Below are positions 51,910 through 64,000 of a stretch of 64,000 nucleotides of DNA, piece after piece. The notes under the pieces were generated by a model, which was not told the origin of the DNA, ran no database searches, and saw nothing but the letters and a program-made list of their open reading frames with translations. The DNA is from Prinia subflava (taxonomy: Eukaryota > Chordata > Aves > Passeriformes > Cisticolidae), in NCBI RefSeq assembly GCF_021018805.1, contig NC_086258.1, positions 9,153,081-9,217,080 of the forward strand, written 5' to 3'. How positions within the stretch are numbered: the first letter of the stretch is position 1; each line of letters begins with the position of its first letter. A program made the position numbers and the translations under genes.

Positions 51910-54900
51910 GTTGTGTTTTGTGCAGGGTTTGCCTCACGTCTGGCACCTTCCCGTGCTGGGTGTGCACAGACAGACAGACAGACAGACAGGACAGACACCC
52001 CGGCTCCCTTCCCTCCCCTCCGAGCTGAGCTCCTGCTCTCCCGTGGGTGCTGATCTGCCCTGGATCTGCAGTTCAGAACCCCCAGCCATGAGGAAGGTGT
52101 GACACAGCCCAGGGAGGCCTTGGCCTGAGCCATTTGCTCTCATCTGGGTCATTAAAATCCATCCTAAATTAATCCAGCCCAGGCAGCTTTTGCCAGGATG
52201 CGAGTTAAAATCTCTTCCAGAAACTAAAAGAATTATGGATGTGCTTTTTGAAAAAAACCTAAAAGAATTCTGGATGTGTTTTTTTAAATTTTGGAGTATA
52301 AAGAGGTGAAATATGTTAATTTTAGAATGACCAATGTTACAACACAGGGTCAAGTTCAGGGATGAAGTGGCAGCTCCACCTCTTCCCCGTGCCCTTAACT
52401 CACTCCTTGTCTCTTGCTTTGAGACTTGTTGAAAGTTTCTGTGATTCTGTTACACCTCTGTCTCCAAAGGTGCCAAATTACAAAAAGAAACTAAAGATAA
52501 GGTTTTGGTACTTTCCAAACTAGAGAGATTTCCTGTGGTGAATTTCCCCCATATGAGATCAGTTAACTGAAAACAGGATGTGGCTCAGAGAGAGATTAAA
52601 ATTTGAAGTTTAACTTTGCTGTAGAGCCATTCCAGCAGTGCTCAGCATTGCAGGGCACTGTGTTACTATGTAAGGGGAGTGACTATTTTATATCCCAATA
52701 TAAAAGGAAAAAGTGTGTAAGGGAATATATTCATATATTTAATATCACCCTTTTAAAATGAGCCAAGGTCTTGAGACTTTTAATGCTACAAATTTCATAG
52801 GACGTGGAAAATGGAATTTAGGCTCAGATGCTCTGGGTTTTAAAGACTGTAGTCAAAAGGAGAATTGCATTTCAGAGAGATGTTTAAGACAGGAATGTCT
52901 CCTTCTATGAAAACGTGATTTTCAATTAGTATAAATTAGCTGGAAATGTGCACTTGTTCTAGGAAAACCTGAAGAATGGGTAAAACACAGGAAGGAAACT
53001 TTGCTAGCAAAAGCAAATGCAGTGCCCATGAGATTCAGTACTTCCAGGAACTGGAGCTCAGAGCTTCAAGTCAGGATGAAGGAGTTCTGTAACTTCCACA
53101 CTATTGCTGATTTTCTGAATGGGACAGAGAGTCTGTGAGGTTCCATCAATTCAAGATTGGAAAAAGAAGAATCATCAAATGTGATTATTGTTATCCTCAG
53201 CAAACTCAACAGCTTTGCCACAATTCAATCTCATCTCTAACAAAACCTTTTTACGTGTTTCAGTTTTATCTGTCTGTGCCTACTACCAGTTGTAGCTCTG
53301 CTTTGTTGTGATACCCAAGGGACCCAAACTCTTATTACAAGAGCAGGAAAGTTTCCCACCAAGTTTCCTAAGAGCTGGACTGTAACCCTCAGAGAGACAT
53401 CAGGAATCAATTTTCTTTTCCTCACCCCTGCTCTGCCTCAGGATTTTTCCCAGATCGTGTTCTCTGTAAGGCAGTGTCATCCTAGGAATTTTTTCCTCCG
53501 AGGAATAGATATTCTGGAGCACCTCTTCAGCATTTGACAGGAGAAAAGCACCCCAAAATAGACACTTTTGAAATAAATCTATCTATCTGTCTGTCTGTCT
53601 GTGTGGTTTACTTCAGTCACTCACAGCAGTTTCCACAAGCCAAGCCATAGAACCACCCTGAAGAGCAGAGAGAAAAATGAAAGTGTTTCTATCACAGTGG
53701 CCTTGATGGTTTCCTACCAAACAAGAATATTTCAGAGCAACTCATTGAGAGATTTCTGAGGCTGCCCCCGAGTTCAGGCCACCAGGCAGATCCTCCTCAC
53801 ACCAGGAGCCTGCTGGTGGTCCCGTGCCTCAGGCAGTGCCCCCAGAGCAGAACAGACGTGGGCTGCAATGTGTGAGCCCAGCACGGACCAGTCCGTGCCA
53901 GTTCTCCCAGTCAGAGCTCAGCTCCCCGGCCACATGAAGGGGTTTTGCTGTGCTTGTGGTTGTGCTTCTGTTTCTCTTAACGTGAGCTAAGCTGGAAAAT
54001 TCTGAGCTGCTTCTTTCCATTCTTAATGCTTTGGAGAGGACTCTGGGAACGGGAGCTGTGCCCACAGGGACGCCTGCCAAGACACTCTTCCAAAGCTCTG
54101 GATATGACATGAAAAAACAAGTTCACATTCAGTATCTTTTGACTCTAAACCAGCTGGGGAAATGTGGGTATTCTATTGATTGACTGGGGCTAATTAGTGG
54201 AAACAGAAAAAGGAAACATCAGATTTATTTAATATCTTCATTAATTCTCATAAACGACAAGAACTAAGGGGAAAGGGAAGGTTATGGCAAATCTCCTTTA
54301 ACCCTTTCAGAAGTCGCTCATTTTGCTAATAACAGTGAAATAAAAAAGATGTTTAGAAGATGTTTTCCACATGTTAGAAGCAGAAAGAGGCTGACTCTGC
54401 ACCAACTTGCATCTCTCTTCCACTGAGCCCATAATTCCCTTTGCTACTGCAGAGTGACTAACAGCATCAGCTTTCCAAGAGGAATTTTCAGTGTGATTCA
54501 CAACCCTGAGTAATTTCCACACCACCAGTGACATGTCTATTTGTACCTGTATTTTATGGGCTACACACCCAGGGAACACAGAGACTCTAAGTCTTATCTG
54601 AGGTTTCACAAAGGGAAAACAAAATTCTTTTTATAGGTGTTGTAAAGGAAAAACAAAGCCCTCAGCAAAACACTGCTACAGTAAGAAGGAAAACTCCTGA
54701 GTGTTCACAAAGCGAGATGTTTTGAAGGAGGATTCTCAAGGAGAAAGGAAAATAAATTTTAAGCATAGGAGGAGCCTGAATTGAAAATTACAGTTGGAAG
54801 TGTGCAAAGCAGGTAAAAGAATAACAGGCCTACATTCTGAATAGGGGAAACAGGGAAGTGTTTAAAGTTCTGAATAAAAAGAGCTCAAACCTCTTGGCAG

Positions 54901-57900
54901 CTGTGGAAATGATGGGACTCCAAAAACCCAAAATCCCAGAGATGTTCCCAGAGATGTTCCCAGAGATGTTCCCAGAGATGTTCCCAGCAGTGCCCTTGGA
55001 ATCCAGCCACGGAAACAAAACTTGCAGCTCCACGTGAATCACAAATTTGGTGTAGGAACCCCAAAGGCAGCGAGGGAGGCACTGGGAATGCTCCCACCTG
55101 CCCAGGGTCAGGACCAGTGGAAGGAGCCAAACCCAGCCTGGCTTTGGAGGGCAGCAGAGCTCGGGGTTCCTCAGGGCAAGACATGGACTGGAAGGAAACA
55201 CAGAATTTCCCAAATCTGGTTCTCCAAAGTCACATCCAGCTGTTTTTCTTATCAAGAATATCTTGTTTCAAAGCCCAGGGACTCTCCTGGGAAGTGTTTC
55301 TGGGCTGGGACTAATCCCAGTTCAGGACTGGGCACAGGATCAGGGCACAGGGCAGGGGATACACAGGAGCTCGTGCAGGTTTAGATACACCCCCCAATTT
55401 CTGGTATAAATCCATGAAATCCTGCTAAATCATGCCACAGATTAATTTAATCCTTCATGGTTCCATAGGAACCTTTTGATTCCACCTTGTCTTTGAGATT
55501 CCTGACCAAAACAGAAGCTTAGGAAAAAAGCCCACCCTTTAATATTACATAGATTGGTGACTCCAAACTGCTGGAATTCACTGCTGCAGGAAATGAATGC
55601 CCATTTCTACCTCCCTGTCAGAGCCTGGGGATGAATATTCTCTAGGACCTTACAGCAGAAGGTTTTAATGGAAATTTTTATGATTTAGGCAGTGAAAATG
55701 ACATTTTTATGGCACGCTGCTTTTTATAAATAATGAAGGAAACCTGGCTAATTAGACCCTGGCAGAGAGACACAACCCAGCCATGCAGTAAAGGAGTGAC
55801 TTCAGCCACAGCTCTGTCACCAACACCTCAGGTCATGTCTAAATATTGCAAATCACCTTTCAGCAGGCACAAACTGGCACCAGTTTGTGCCATCTCCTCC
55901 AGTGGGGACGGGTGAGGAGTTCCTGATGTATTTCCCCTTTGAAAAGTAATTTTCCCATTGGTTCTTTTGTGCTGCAGTTGAAGAAATCTCGTTATCTGCA
56001 GATGCAGGTATGAACTGCAGGTTCTCCAAAATAATTTAATGACACTGATTTGTTTTAGTTGAGGATGGTACAAACTGCAGGGAGCACAGAACTGGAAGGA
56101 ATCTGCTGCTGGGGCTCCCCTTGTAAACCAAATTAGACAATTCAGGGCTGTATCAGGGCTCCTTGGAAGCAGCCTCAGAGCACTGAACCCAGCTCAGAAC
56201 CTCTGTGTGCTCTGGAGTCCTTTAAACTGGCACCAGTGGGGCTGCTGCCCTCAAGGGAAAATAGATTTTTCCACTGTAAATCCCAATTTTGGGGGTTTAA
56301 TATCTCAGCCGATTTAAAGTGCGTCAAATATAACTTTTTGTTTACTTTGCTTGTAAAAGGAATCGCCCCTTTTAGCTGTCAAGTAGCAAATAAACAAAGG
56401 AACTATAGTCTGAGCCACAGCACCTCAGGAATAATCTGCATTTCGTGACTCCTAGCTCCAAATGTGGGTAAATATAACCATTTTATAAATAACCCCCTGT
56501 GTGCAACAAATATTTCCTGGGATAGAAAAGAAAGGGTTGAATGGAGCAAGCTTTACTCAGGATTTCTCTGCTATTGTTTTCTCCACTTGAATGTTCTTTT
56601 TATGAGAGTTGTGGTGCTTAATCCAGTTTAGTATTTTCCAGGAAATCAGTTGCTGCTTAAACATGTATCCAAATTCCAAGTTCATTCAGAACTCGAAAAG
56701 CAAAATTTAACACAAGGGCTGGAATTCTGTAATGATCCAGCAACTGGCAAAACCAAACTCCTGGTTCCCAGGAGAACGAAAGAGCCAAACACAAATATTT
56801 CCCCTAATAAGAGATGAAAACATTATTAAATATCCCCAAAATTGAAAGTATATGTAACTCCTCTAAGGTGGGTGTTTTACTGGAAAATGACTGACAGCCA
56901 TGCTAAACTTCTGTGTGTTCTGATGTAAGAATTCAGAGGAGATTAAGAACACATTTTGCTGGGAGACACGTCTCAACATTAACATTTGCACAAACTCAAA
57001 ATGGGCCTCTCTGGGCAGGGTCGAGTGAGACAACCCACCATGGATGCACACCAAATAATTTTAACCATTAAAAGAGTTCTGAACTTGAAAGGAATCTTAG
57101 AAAGGATTTTATTCAAGGGTTTTGTATTGCTCCACCTGTTTACTCAGAAGAGAGACTGTCCCCACACTGCTGTGCAAACAGGGAACAGAATTTGGGTGTG
57201 ATATTCTGGCTTTGCATTGCCCTGATGCACTGAACAAACTCACTGTGATGAGGTGAACATTTCTCCCACTCCAAATCATTTCAGATGAGAGTGGAGCATG
57301 GTAACAAAATCAAAATTATGTGGTAACTTGGACTTGCACCCTCCCAGCCCATGGGAGCATTCTTCTCTTCCACCTAGAATTTAATATATGTCTTGTGGTC
57401 AGAGGGAATTATGGCAGTCACTATGGAGGAATTCAGAAAGATTTACCAGTCCTCTTCTAAATTTGTGGGGTATTCCTAATTCCACACCATTTTTGACAGA
57501 GCACTCCCCTCAGTAAAACCACCTAGGGCTTGTGGCACGTCCTGAAAGATTCTGCACACAGAATCCCTCATTCCTTGCCTGGGGAACAATGGCCAGAGAA
57601 AGGCACCCTTTGGCTCTCTCCCTGAATTAGTCACAGCTCTCTGGCACAGCCCAGCAGCTTTCAAAGTGTGAGTTCCACGTGTCACTGTGCACAACAGGCT
57701 GGAATTTGGGCTATTCAAGCCACTCACCAGCCTGGGTCACTGAGAATAATTTCTGGTTGCAATGAGAAGAGAAATTAGGTCATTTTGTGATGCTTAGCTG
57801 TCTAAAAACCAGTAAAATACAAATGGGAATGTACAGAAATAGATATTTTTAAAAGAGCTAAAGGGTAACACGGTATCAACCCTCAGATTTGTTATAATCT

Positions 57901-58680
57901 CTGGAATTCAACCAAACTCAACTGTGCCAAGAGCATCCAGGGAGAATCACATTTGAATGGCATCTGCTGAGTTTCCTTATTCAAAGGGAAATACAAGAAA
58001 AAGGAATAAAAATACGATGCCCAAACATATTTAATTGCCTTTAGAGGGTGCTGCACTCAGAGATTATCTGTGCAGGCAAGGTCAGTCACCCATTTTCTGG
58101 GAGAGGTGGGGACAAACGTGGAGCCCTCATCTCTGGGGCCACCTCTAGCAGAAAACCTGGGAACCCTGCAGCAGTGGGACAGAGAAATGCAAGTTTTTCT
58201 GGCAGAGCTGCAGCTGCTGGCCGGAGATTCAAAGGCTGGAACATTTGGAGCCCTGCACATCACAGACATAAACAAGCAAGGAACAGAAAAAACACTGTGT
58301 ACGATTGCGAGGGAAAAGCGCCGCTCCGGTGTCCAGAATCCACAGCAAGCTTGGAAGGACAGAGTGTGCTTTGAAATAATTTCCATTTCATAACGCAGAT
58401 GAGTCACCTAAGCAGAGATTATTCCAAGAATTTCCATGTTTGCTGGGATTAATCCTGTTTGGTGCCTCAGGACCCTCTGACCACGAGGCACTGAGTTCTA
58501 AATTCCCTGTTGTGTCACTCCCACCTTCTCCTGTCCTGGGGAAATCTGCCAGCAGAATTTGCAGGTGAAGACACAGATCCACCTTTCCCTTTCCACCTTT
58601 CCTTTTCCACCTTTCTGCTGTGAAAATCGAGCCCTGCCACGTGGGGAAGGTGAATCTCCCTGACACTGGTATGTGCACAC
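51910..58680. other. Intergenic region TRAF1-C5, no gene recognised
   Basis: Mostly AT-rich unique-looking DNA. Short repeats: (CAGA)n at 51967-51988, CTGT repeats near 53578-53602, and a five-fold 12-bp repeat at 54937-54989. Several 60-140-codon frames exist but none shows domain-like sequence with splice sites. It is the natural place for TRAF1 enhancers. Confidence 0.5.
54937..54989 (+). repeat. 12-bp repeat CCCAGAGATGTT
   Basis: Four to five head-to-tail copies of a dodecamer, giving a short WEHL/NISG-type repeat peptide on the minus strand that is not a gene. Confidence 0.92.
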
Positions 58681-58682
58681 AC

Positions 58683-59198
58683 CTCCACCCTGCACGTGGT
58701 TAAATACCTGGACAAATGTTCCCGTTTAAATACACGTATTTGAAGTATTTTACTGATCTCAGTAATTAGCTGATTCTGAATAGAAACAGAGACAATAAAT
58801 AAGATTGAAGATTTTTTCAGACTAGTGACTGCAATTTGGTATTTAAGAGCAGCGTTTTTAGGTTTTATTTTTAAATATCTGGTCTGCAGGAGCCTTTTTT
58901 GCAGTCTGGCTCACCAAAAATCAATGGAACTCAAATGTCATCTCCACCCTGCACGTGGTTAAATACCTGTACAAATGTTCCCGTTTAAATACACGTATTT
59001 GAAGTATTTTACTGATCTCAGTAATTAGCTAATTCTGAATAGAAACAGAGACAAAAAGATTGAAGATTTTTTTTTCAAACTAGCGACTACAATTTGATAT
59101 TTAAGAGCAGCATTTTTATGTGTTATTTTTAAATATCTGGTCTGCAGGAGCCTTTTTTGCAGTCTGGCTCACCAAAAATCAATGGAACTCAAATGTCA
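58683..59198 (+). repeat. 259-bp tandem duplication
   Basis: Two copies, 58683-58940 and 58942-59198, each beginning CTCCACCCTGCACGTGGTTA and ending GGAACTCAAATGTCA, with a few substitutions and a small indel. Each contains a CACGTG-type E-box and GTTTAAATACACGTATTTGA. The near identity suggests recent duplication. Confidence 0.95.
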
Positions 59199-59442
59199 CA
59201 AGTCACCTGTTAAAACAAGACGTGTTCCTTGTCATTTAAAGAGCTAATTAGGTCTCACAACACACAGCCACCAGTTCAGAAGCAGAAATATTTAGAGGTG
59301 GCCTGTCTAGACAGCCCCACAGGGCATTTGCATGTACTTCTCCCTGCAGTTTGAATTGATATCCAGTTATTACTGGACACAGCGTGAGCTTCTTGTGCTT
59401 CTTAGAAAGTTTGGAGGATAAAAAAAGAGGTCAAGTACTCAC

Positions 59443-59517
59443 AGAGCCAAAATTAAAAGTTGCATCATCTCTGACTATCTTCTTTCCACATCTCAAATGT
59501 TCTGGATCGAGATATTC
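59443..59517 (-). CDS. Orphan exon-like element of unknown gene
   Basis: A 75-nt phase-0 block bounded by a strong acceptor (TTTTCCCTCTCTCTTAG|GAATAT) and a good donor (GGCTCT|GTGAGTAC). One frame is open and reads EYLDPEHLRCGKKIV, then RDDATFNFGS; the other two have stops. It lies about 0.8 kb beyond the C5 stop on the same strand. I do not recognise it; it does not match C5 or TRAF1. It could be an alternative terminal C5 exon, a 5' TRAF1 exon, an exon of an unknown gene, or chance. Confidence 0.3.
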
Positions 59518-60300
59518 CTAAGAGAGAGGGAAAACAGTAATTTTAAAGTTCTTGGATGTGCTGCTTTCGGGCAATTTTTCAATATAAATAAAAATGTGTG
59601 CAACTGTACTTTGTATCAAACTCTGAGTTTTACTGGGAACCAAGGTGATCTGTGCCAGGAGCTGTGAGCAGGAAAATTGGCCTTTCATCTGCCACTTTCC
59701 TGGAGGCAAGGCAAGACTTTTAACTGTCAGAATCAGGCATCAAATGCAAAGAAACATTTGTTTTAATCCAAATCCTAAGTTACAGGAGATGTTGATTCAG
59801 TTGACTGTGTCTTAAAACACAAATAATGGAAGGCACACATATGATTGAAGAATTTTCTTTTTTTCTTTTTTTTCTTTTTTTTTTTTTTAACAAGAAAGCA
59901 GAGCATAAAACCAGCATCAGTTACTGTCAGGAATGGAAATGCAGGAATTCAAAAAAAAAAAGAGTACAAAAAGAAAAGCTAAGGAATAAAGTTTCTTTCA
60001 CAGCAAGCTTACAAAGTGGCTGCATGTATTTGTGTTCTGGTAAGAGTTTAATGAAAATACAGTGCTTTTCATGTTTGTTTTTACAGCCAATCCACTTCTT
60101 TGGCTTCAAATACCTTTGCACCATTCTGTGTTATTCTCTCATCCAAGCTTAAAATCAGATTTGAACACGACTCTGCTGCAATTACATTGCTATAAAACAC
60201 ATGCCAAGACAACTTTTCACCATAACTATTAACGAGTGTCCAGCTCAAAAGGAATTAATAAATAGGATTTTTCTTCTTTTCAATGAGATTTGATCTGGAT

Positions 60301-60306
60301 CTTTAA
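60301..60306 (-). terminator. C5: Polyadenylation signal ATTAAA, C5
   Basis: Reverse-strand ATTAAA only about 20 nt beyond the C5 stop codon, implying a very short 3' UTR unless a later site is used. Confidence 0.5.
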
Positions 60307-60326
60307 TTTAAAAACCGTCCAAGTGA

Positions 60327-63300
60327 ATTAGCAGCCACTGATGAGGAGATCCTCAGCAAAGTCATCCATGGTGTTCAGAAACTCCTGGCAGGATGCACAG
60401 GCTGCATTTGAAGGCCACCACTCAATCCAAGTGCTGGAGTCCAAAGGGTACTGGAATCTAAGAAAACAACAGAAAATCATCATTTGCTGCTAAGATTTGG
60501 GAAGGAAAATGTCAAACAATAAAAAATTACAGTATTAAATTAAATTAAGTGCTTGCTCTGTGTTCACAATCCCGCTTTACGTGATAACACAGTGTGACTG
60601 TTGGTTGAGGACTTCCAAAATTAAATCAATTCTGTACCTCACAGGAATTATTTTAAACACTTTAAGATTAAATCTCAGCATGTCCTGGTGGTGAATGACT
60701 TACTTGAAACTGTAACCAATGCTTATCTTTAGGGCTTCTTTTCCCATGATCAAGTACTGCTCTCCTGGGCTCAGTTCAACATCTGTGCAGGTCTTCTTTT
60801 TAACAAAGGTTATTTCGTTGTTTTTTTGAGCAAAAGCTTGCCCTGAAGTTAAAAAAAAAAAAAGAAAATAAAGAAAACTCAAGAATTGGACAATTACACA
60901 CAAAAATTTTCATATATTCATAATATATTCCATATATTCATAATATATTTCCTAATTCATATATTAGCTGAAAACACTAAGATGTTCTACAGTACTGCAC
61001 AGCCAGGGGATCTCTTTGCCACTTTTCTAGAACTGGAAAATTTGATGACACAAAACACATCTCTTGTAAAAGATTTTTCAGTTAAATCTGAATGCCAAAG
61101 AAGCCTTGTGCACTTTAAATAATTTGATATTATAGTAATTTTAAGGGAATATGGGATGCCTAAACTCAAGAGGAAAAAGGAGTGATCAGCTTCAGTTCCA
61201 CAGGCCCTTTGAGCAACAGGTGAGTGCCCAAGAAAGAACATTGCAGCTCCTTTTTCCCAGGAGCAGAAGCGTGGAGCAGTCTATAAAACTCACCCCTTTT
61301 ATAGAGGTCCAGAAGATTTGCAGAGTACTTCACAAAAAACCCCTCCTCACTGCGGGACAGGATGCTCACTTTGTAAACTGCAAAATGACACAAAGCAAAA
61401 CCTGGTCACTCCTTGCTGCTGACACACACCCTGAACTCTCAGGGGTGCTCAGAAGGAGAATTTTGTGTCCTTTTCCAACAGTGATTTCTGGGAATGCAAT
61501 GGTTACAGGGGCAGAAGGGATTGGGAAGTCTGACCCACACCTGATGTGAGGGAAGCTGTGGGTAAAACTCAATTTCTCCACATTACTCTCTGCCAGTGGC
61601 AGCCACAGTGAAATTCTAACCCATTTGAACAGGACAGGCAGAGAAAAACAACATTTCAGAGCAGGGGAAGGGAAAGGGAAAGGGAAAGGGAAAGGGAAAG
61701 GGAAAGGGAAAGGGAAAGGGAAAGGGAAAGGGAAAGGGAAAGGGAAAGGGAAAGGGAAAGGGAAAGGGAAAGGGAAAGGGAAAGGGAAAGGGAAAGGGAA
61801 AGGGAAAGGGAAAAGGAAAAGGGAAAGGGAAAGGGAAAGGGAAAGGGAAAGGGAAAGGGAAAAGGGAAAGGGAAAAGGGAAAGGGAAAGGGAAAGGGAAA
61901 GGGAAAGGGAAAGGGAAAGGGAAAGGGAAAGGGAAAGGGAAAGGGAAAGGGAAAGGGAAAGGGAAAGGGAAAGGGGAAGGGGAAGGGGAAGGGGAAGGGG
62001 AAGGGGAAGGGGAAGGGGAAGGGGAAGGGGAAGGGGAAGGGAAAAGGGAAAGGGAAAGGGAAAGGGAAAGGGAAAGGGAAAGGGAAAAGGGAAAAGGGAA
62101 AGGGAAAGGGAAAGGGAAAGGGAAAGGGAAAGGGAAAGGGAAAGGGAAAGGGAAAGGGAAAGGGAAAGGGAAAGGGAAAGGGAAAGGGAAAGGGAAAGGG
62201 AAAGGGAAAGGGAAAGGGAAAGGGAAAGGGAAAGGGAAAGGGAAAGGGAAAGGGAAAGGGAAAGGGAAAGGGAAAGGGAAAGGGGCAGGCAGGCCCCATT
62301 ACCATAGGCAGTGTCCCTGTGGCAGGCAGCCTCTCTCCTGCTCTCAGCGCTGACAGAACGGCCGAGCCTCTCCTGGACCTGCCCACACTCAGCTCCAAAG
62401 GGAAAGGAAAAGGAAAAGAGGGGAGAGAATGTCAGCACATGGCCCCAGGGAAAACAGGGATTTCCATCATCCTGACTGGGATAATAAACTGAGCAACACC
62501 AGGAAGTATGGGAGAACATGCTGGAACAGTGAAAATTTAAAATACAAAACAACGCCCTCAAACTCCAGGCTTAATCCAGTCAGACCTCCATGATCACAAT
62601 GCAGATGTCTTTAAATTTCTTTTTTAATACAAAATTTCTTTTTTAATACAAAATTTGGAAGGGAAGCAGCTCTTATGAGGACTTTTTCCTTATGCTCAGT
62701 GTGGTTTTGTTCAAAGCACTACACTGCATTTTCCCACCAGGTAAAATGGAAAAAACATCTTCAAATAAAGCTTACCTTCCATGCATTTGCATTCATCTCC
62801 TTCACACAACCTCACGAGTTTTTCATTTCCATAGGGGTTATAAAGTATGGTGCATCTTTTATCTAGAAAGGAATAACAAATACATGTAGAAAATCAAACT
62901 CCGAGATGTCAACATTGAAACTTGTTGGTCAAAATTCACCTGAGCTTCAAATAAAACGGAGTAAAAAAATCTGTTCAAGATGGAAAAATGTAATTTTTTG
63001 GGAGGAGCACAGAGCTAAAAGGCAAATGAGGATGTGGAGAGCTGGAACACACACCTGGAGCGTGATATTCATACACAGTGAAGGTGGCAGGGTTCAGCAT
63101 TCCAACCCGGAATAGCTCACTGATCCTGAAGCCAACACACAGGAACTTGTGAGCTGGCACCTGTGGGAGAAACACACGAATTAAAGAGCTCTAAAGGGGG
63201 CAAAATGATTCCAAAGAGCAAAAGCAGTGCTGACAGCCAGGGAAGGGGTAACATACAGAGTCTATCTGCAGGAGCACGTGCCCATCTTTTATCTCATAAT

Positions 63301-63920
63301 CTGCTATCAGCTGGTCAACTCCACTGGCAAGCTGCAGGGCACAGGAAAAGAGGGAGAACTGTAAAAACCACAGCTCTGTCACACAAAATCAGTGAGAAAA
63401 AACCCATTCTGGAATACTTGCAGTGGATAAATCCTCTGGGTTGGCTTCCACTCCACTGACCAGCCCTATGTCCATCACAGCATGAGCAGACCCCGACCGC
63501 GGCTCCCTCGCACTGGGCCTGTACCTGAATGAGATTAAACCAAATATTAGTTAATTATAACTGAAATCAAAGAGATCTACTTGAATGTGATCCCAGAAAA
63601 ACCTGAGGAAAATTCTGTCAGCATTTAGGCCACAGTTAAACTCGGAATGAAGCAAAATATTCCAGATGAATCAATTCAGATTTATGCCAACACGAAGAAT
63701 TTTTTAATTCTGACGTTCCAGGAGAACCCAAATATGACTTGAAGACTCCTTCCCACAGAGATCACTGGCTCTGATTCTGTTTACACATGTACAGAACAGT
63801 GAAGAAACAGAAAGAAAAGATCAGGAGAGCTGAGGAATTATGAAAAGCAACCCCTCAGCTGCACTTACTTTGCACAAGCCTCGAGGCGCCCCAGGGGTTC
63901 CCCATCTCCTTTTATGCGAC
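60327..63920 (-). CDS. C5: Complement C5, C-terminal exons (partial)
   Basis: Nine coding exons in transcript order: 63869-63920, 63422-63524, 63257-63331, 63055-63160, 62776-62862, 62303-62392, 61294-61377, 60704-60842, 60327-60457. They join in phase to about 257 residues ending [11 protein letters not shown]. The first part finishes the C5 alpha chain ([41 protein letters not shown]). From [10 protein letters not shown] onward is the netrin-like C345C domain with its cysteines ([39 protein letters not shown]). C5 is a secreted liver-made plasma protein; its cleavage releases C5a and starts the membrane attack complex, and C345C contacts C6/C7 and the convertase. The rest lies beyond the right edge. 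The intron after 63422 uses a GC donor. Confidence 0.96.
61663..62284 (+). repeat. (GGGAAA)n hexanucleotide tract, ~620 bp
   Basis: About 100 copies of GGGAAA, with a (GGGGAA)n block at 61972-62040. It fills two thirds of a 925-bp C5 intron and starts 18 nt after the splice donor at 62303. Each run of four units fits the G3N3 quadruplex pattern on the plus (template) strand, and the strand is pure purine. Long GKGKGK and FPFPFP frames are artefacts. Confidence 0.97.
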
Positions 63921-64000
63921 CTGTTCGTACCAAGCAGAGCCAAAGAACTTCAGAACCCTCCAAAATTGCAGTTTGCAGCCCAAAACTCTCACATCTGCAC

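Noticed and set aside
53829..54609. Two 93-100-codon minus-strand frames between TRAF1 and C5
   Set aside because: Considered as remnants of a retroelement or gene. No catalytic motif, terminal repeats, target-site duplication or exon structure could be seen.
61616..62398. Long open frames of FPFPFP and GKGKGK
   Set aside because: A hexanucleotide repeat read in any frame is free of stops. Part is a real C5 exon, the rest is intron repeat.
63921..64000. Extension of the C5 exon to the window end
   Set aside because: The frame stays open, but CAG at 63923-63921 with a pyrimidine-rich lead gives a 52-nt exon whose residue count matches human C5. The longer reading has no C5 resemblance.

Overview
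This is nuclear DNA from a bird. Genes are split by short GT-AG introns, several fragments match the avian CR1 LINE 3' end, promoters sit in CpG islands, and G-rich minisatellites are common. Gene order matches the block known from human 9q33.2 and chicken chromosome 17: B3GALT9 - PSMD5 - CUTA-like - PHF19 - TRAF1 - C5. Species cannot be told from the sequence alone. There is no operon, phage, CRISPR or other prokaryotic content.

Layout. 0-2.1 kb: a CpG island holding an unidentified minus-strand first coding exon, next to a (CCTTT)n tract. 2.1-8.4 kb: no gene recognised; a 13-bp minisatellite lies at 7.46-7.99 kb. 8.5-10.8 kb (+): B3GALT9, two coding exons, a GT31 enzyme-like protein lacking the canonical DxD motif. 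11.2-17.5 kb (-): complete PSMD5, ten coding exons, 510 aa. 17.5-18.9 kb: divergent promoter region with a KLF/SP-type tandem array and a 13-bp palindrome. 18.9-27.5 kb (+): complete CUTA-like gene, six coding exons, 162 aa. 27.6-35.1 kb (-): complete PHF19, fourteen coding exons, 582 aa, plus an untranslated first exon. 35.1-38.6 kb: GC-rich spacer, then a T-rich tract. 38.7-51.9 kb (-): TRAF1, ten coding exons, with an intact N-terminal RING. 52-59.4 kb: AT-rich intergenic DNA with a 259-bp tandem duplication and one orphan exon-like element. 60.3-64 kb (-): the nine last coding exons of complement C5, cut by the window edge.

The reading frames were rebuilt by hand. Exon phases close for PSMD5, CUTA-like, PHF19 and the C5 tail, which is strong internal proof. 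TRAF1 closes if one weakly supported 42-nt exon is accepted. Functionally the block is a chance neighbourhood: a proteasome assembly chaperone (PSMD5), a PRC2 cofactor (PHF19), a TNF-receptor adaptor (TRAF1) and a complement protein (C5). Only TRAF1 and C5 share a theme, inflammation.

No wholly new system was found. The best leads are the RING-bearing TRAF1 with a duplicated small exon, the loss of both acidic GT31 motifs in B3GALT9, an intact CUTA-like gene where the human locus is annotated as a pseudogene, a ~620-bp (GGGAAA)n tract 18 nt from a C5 splice donor, a GC-AG intron in C5, and two unidentified exons (1.2 kb and 59.5 kb).
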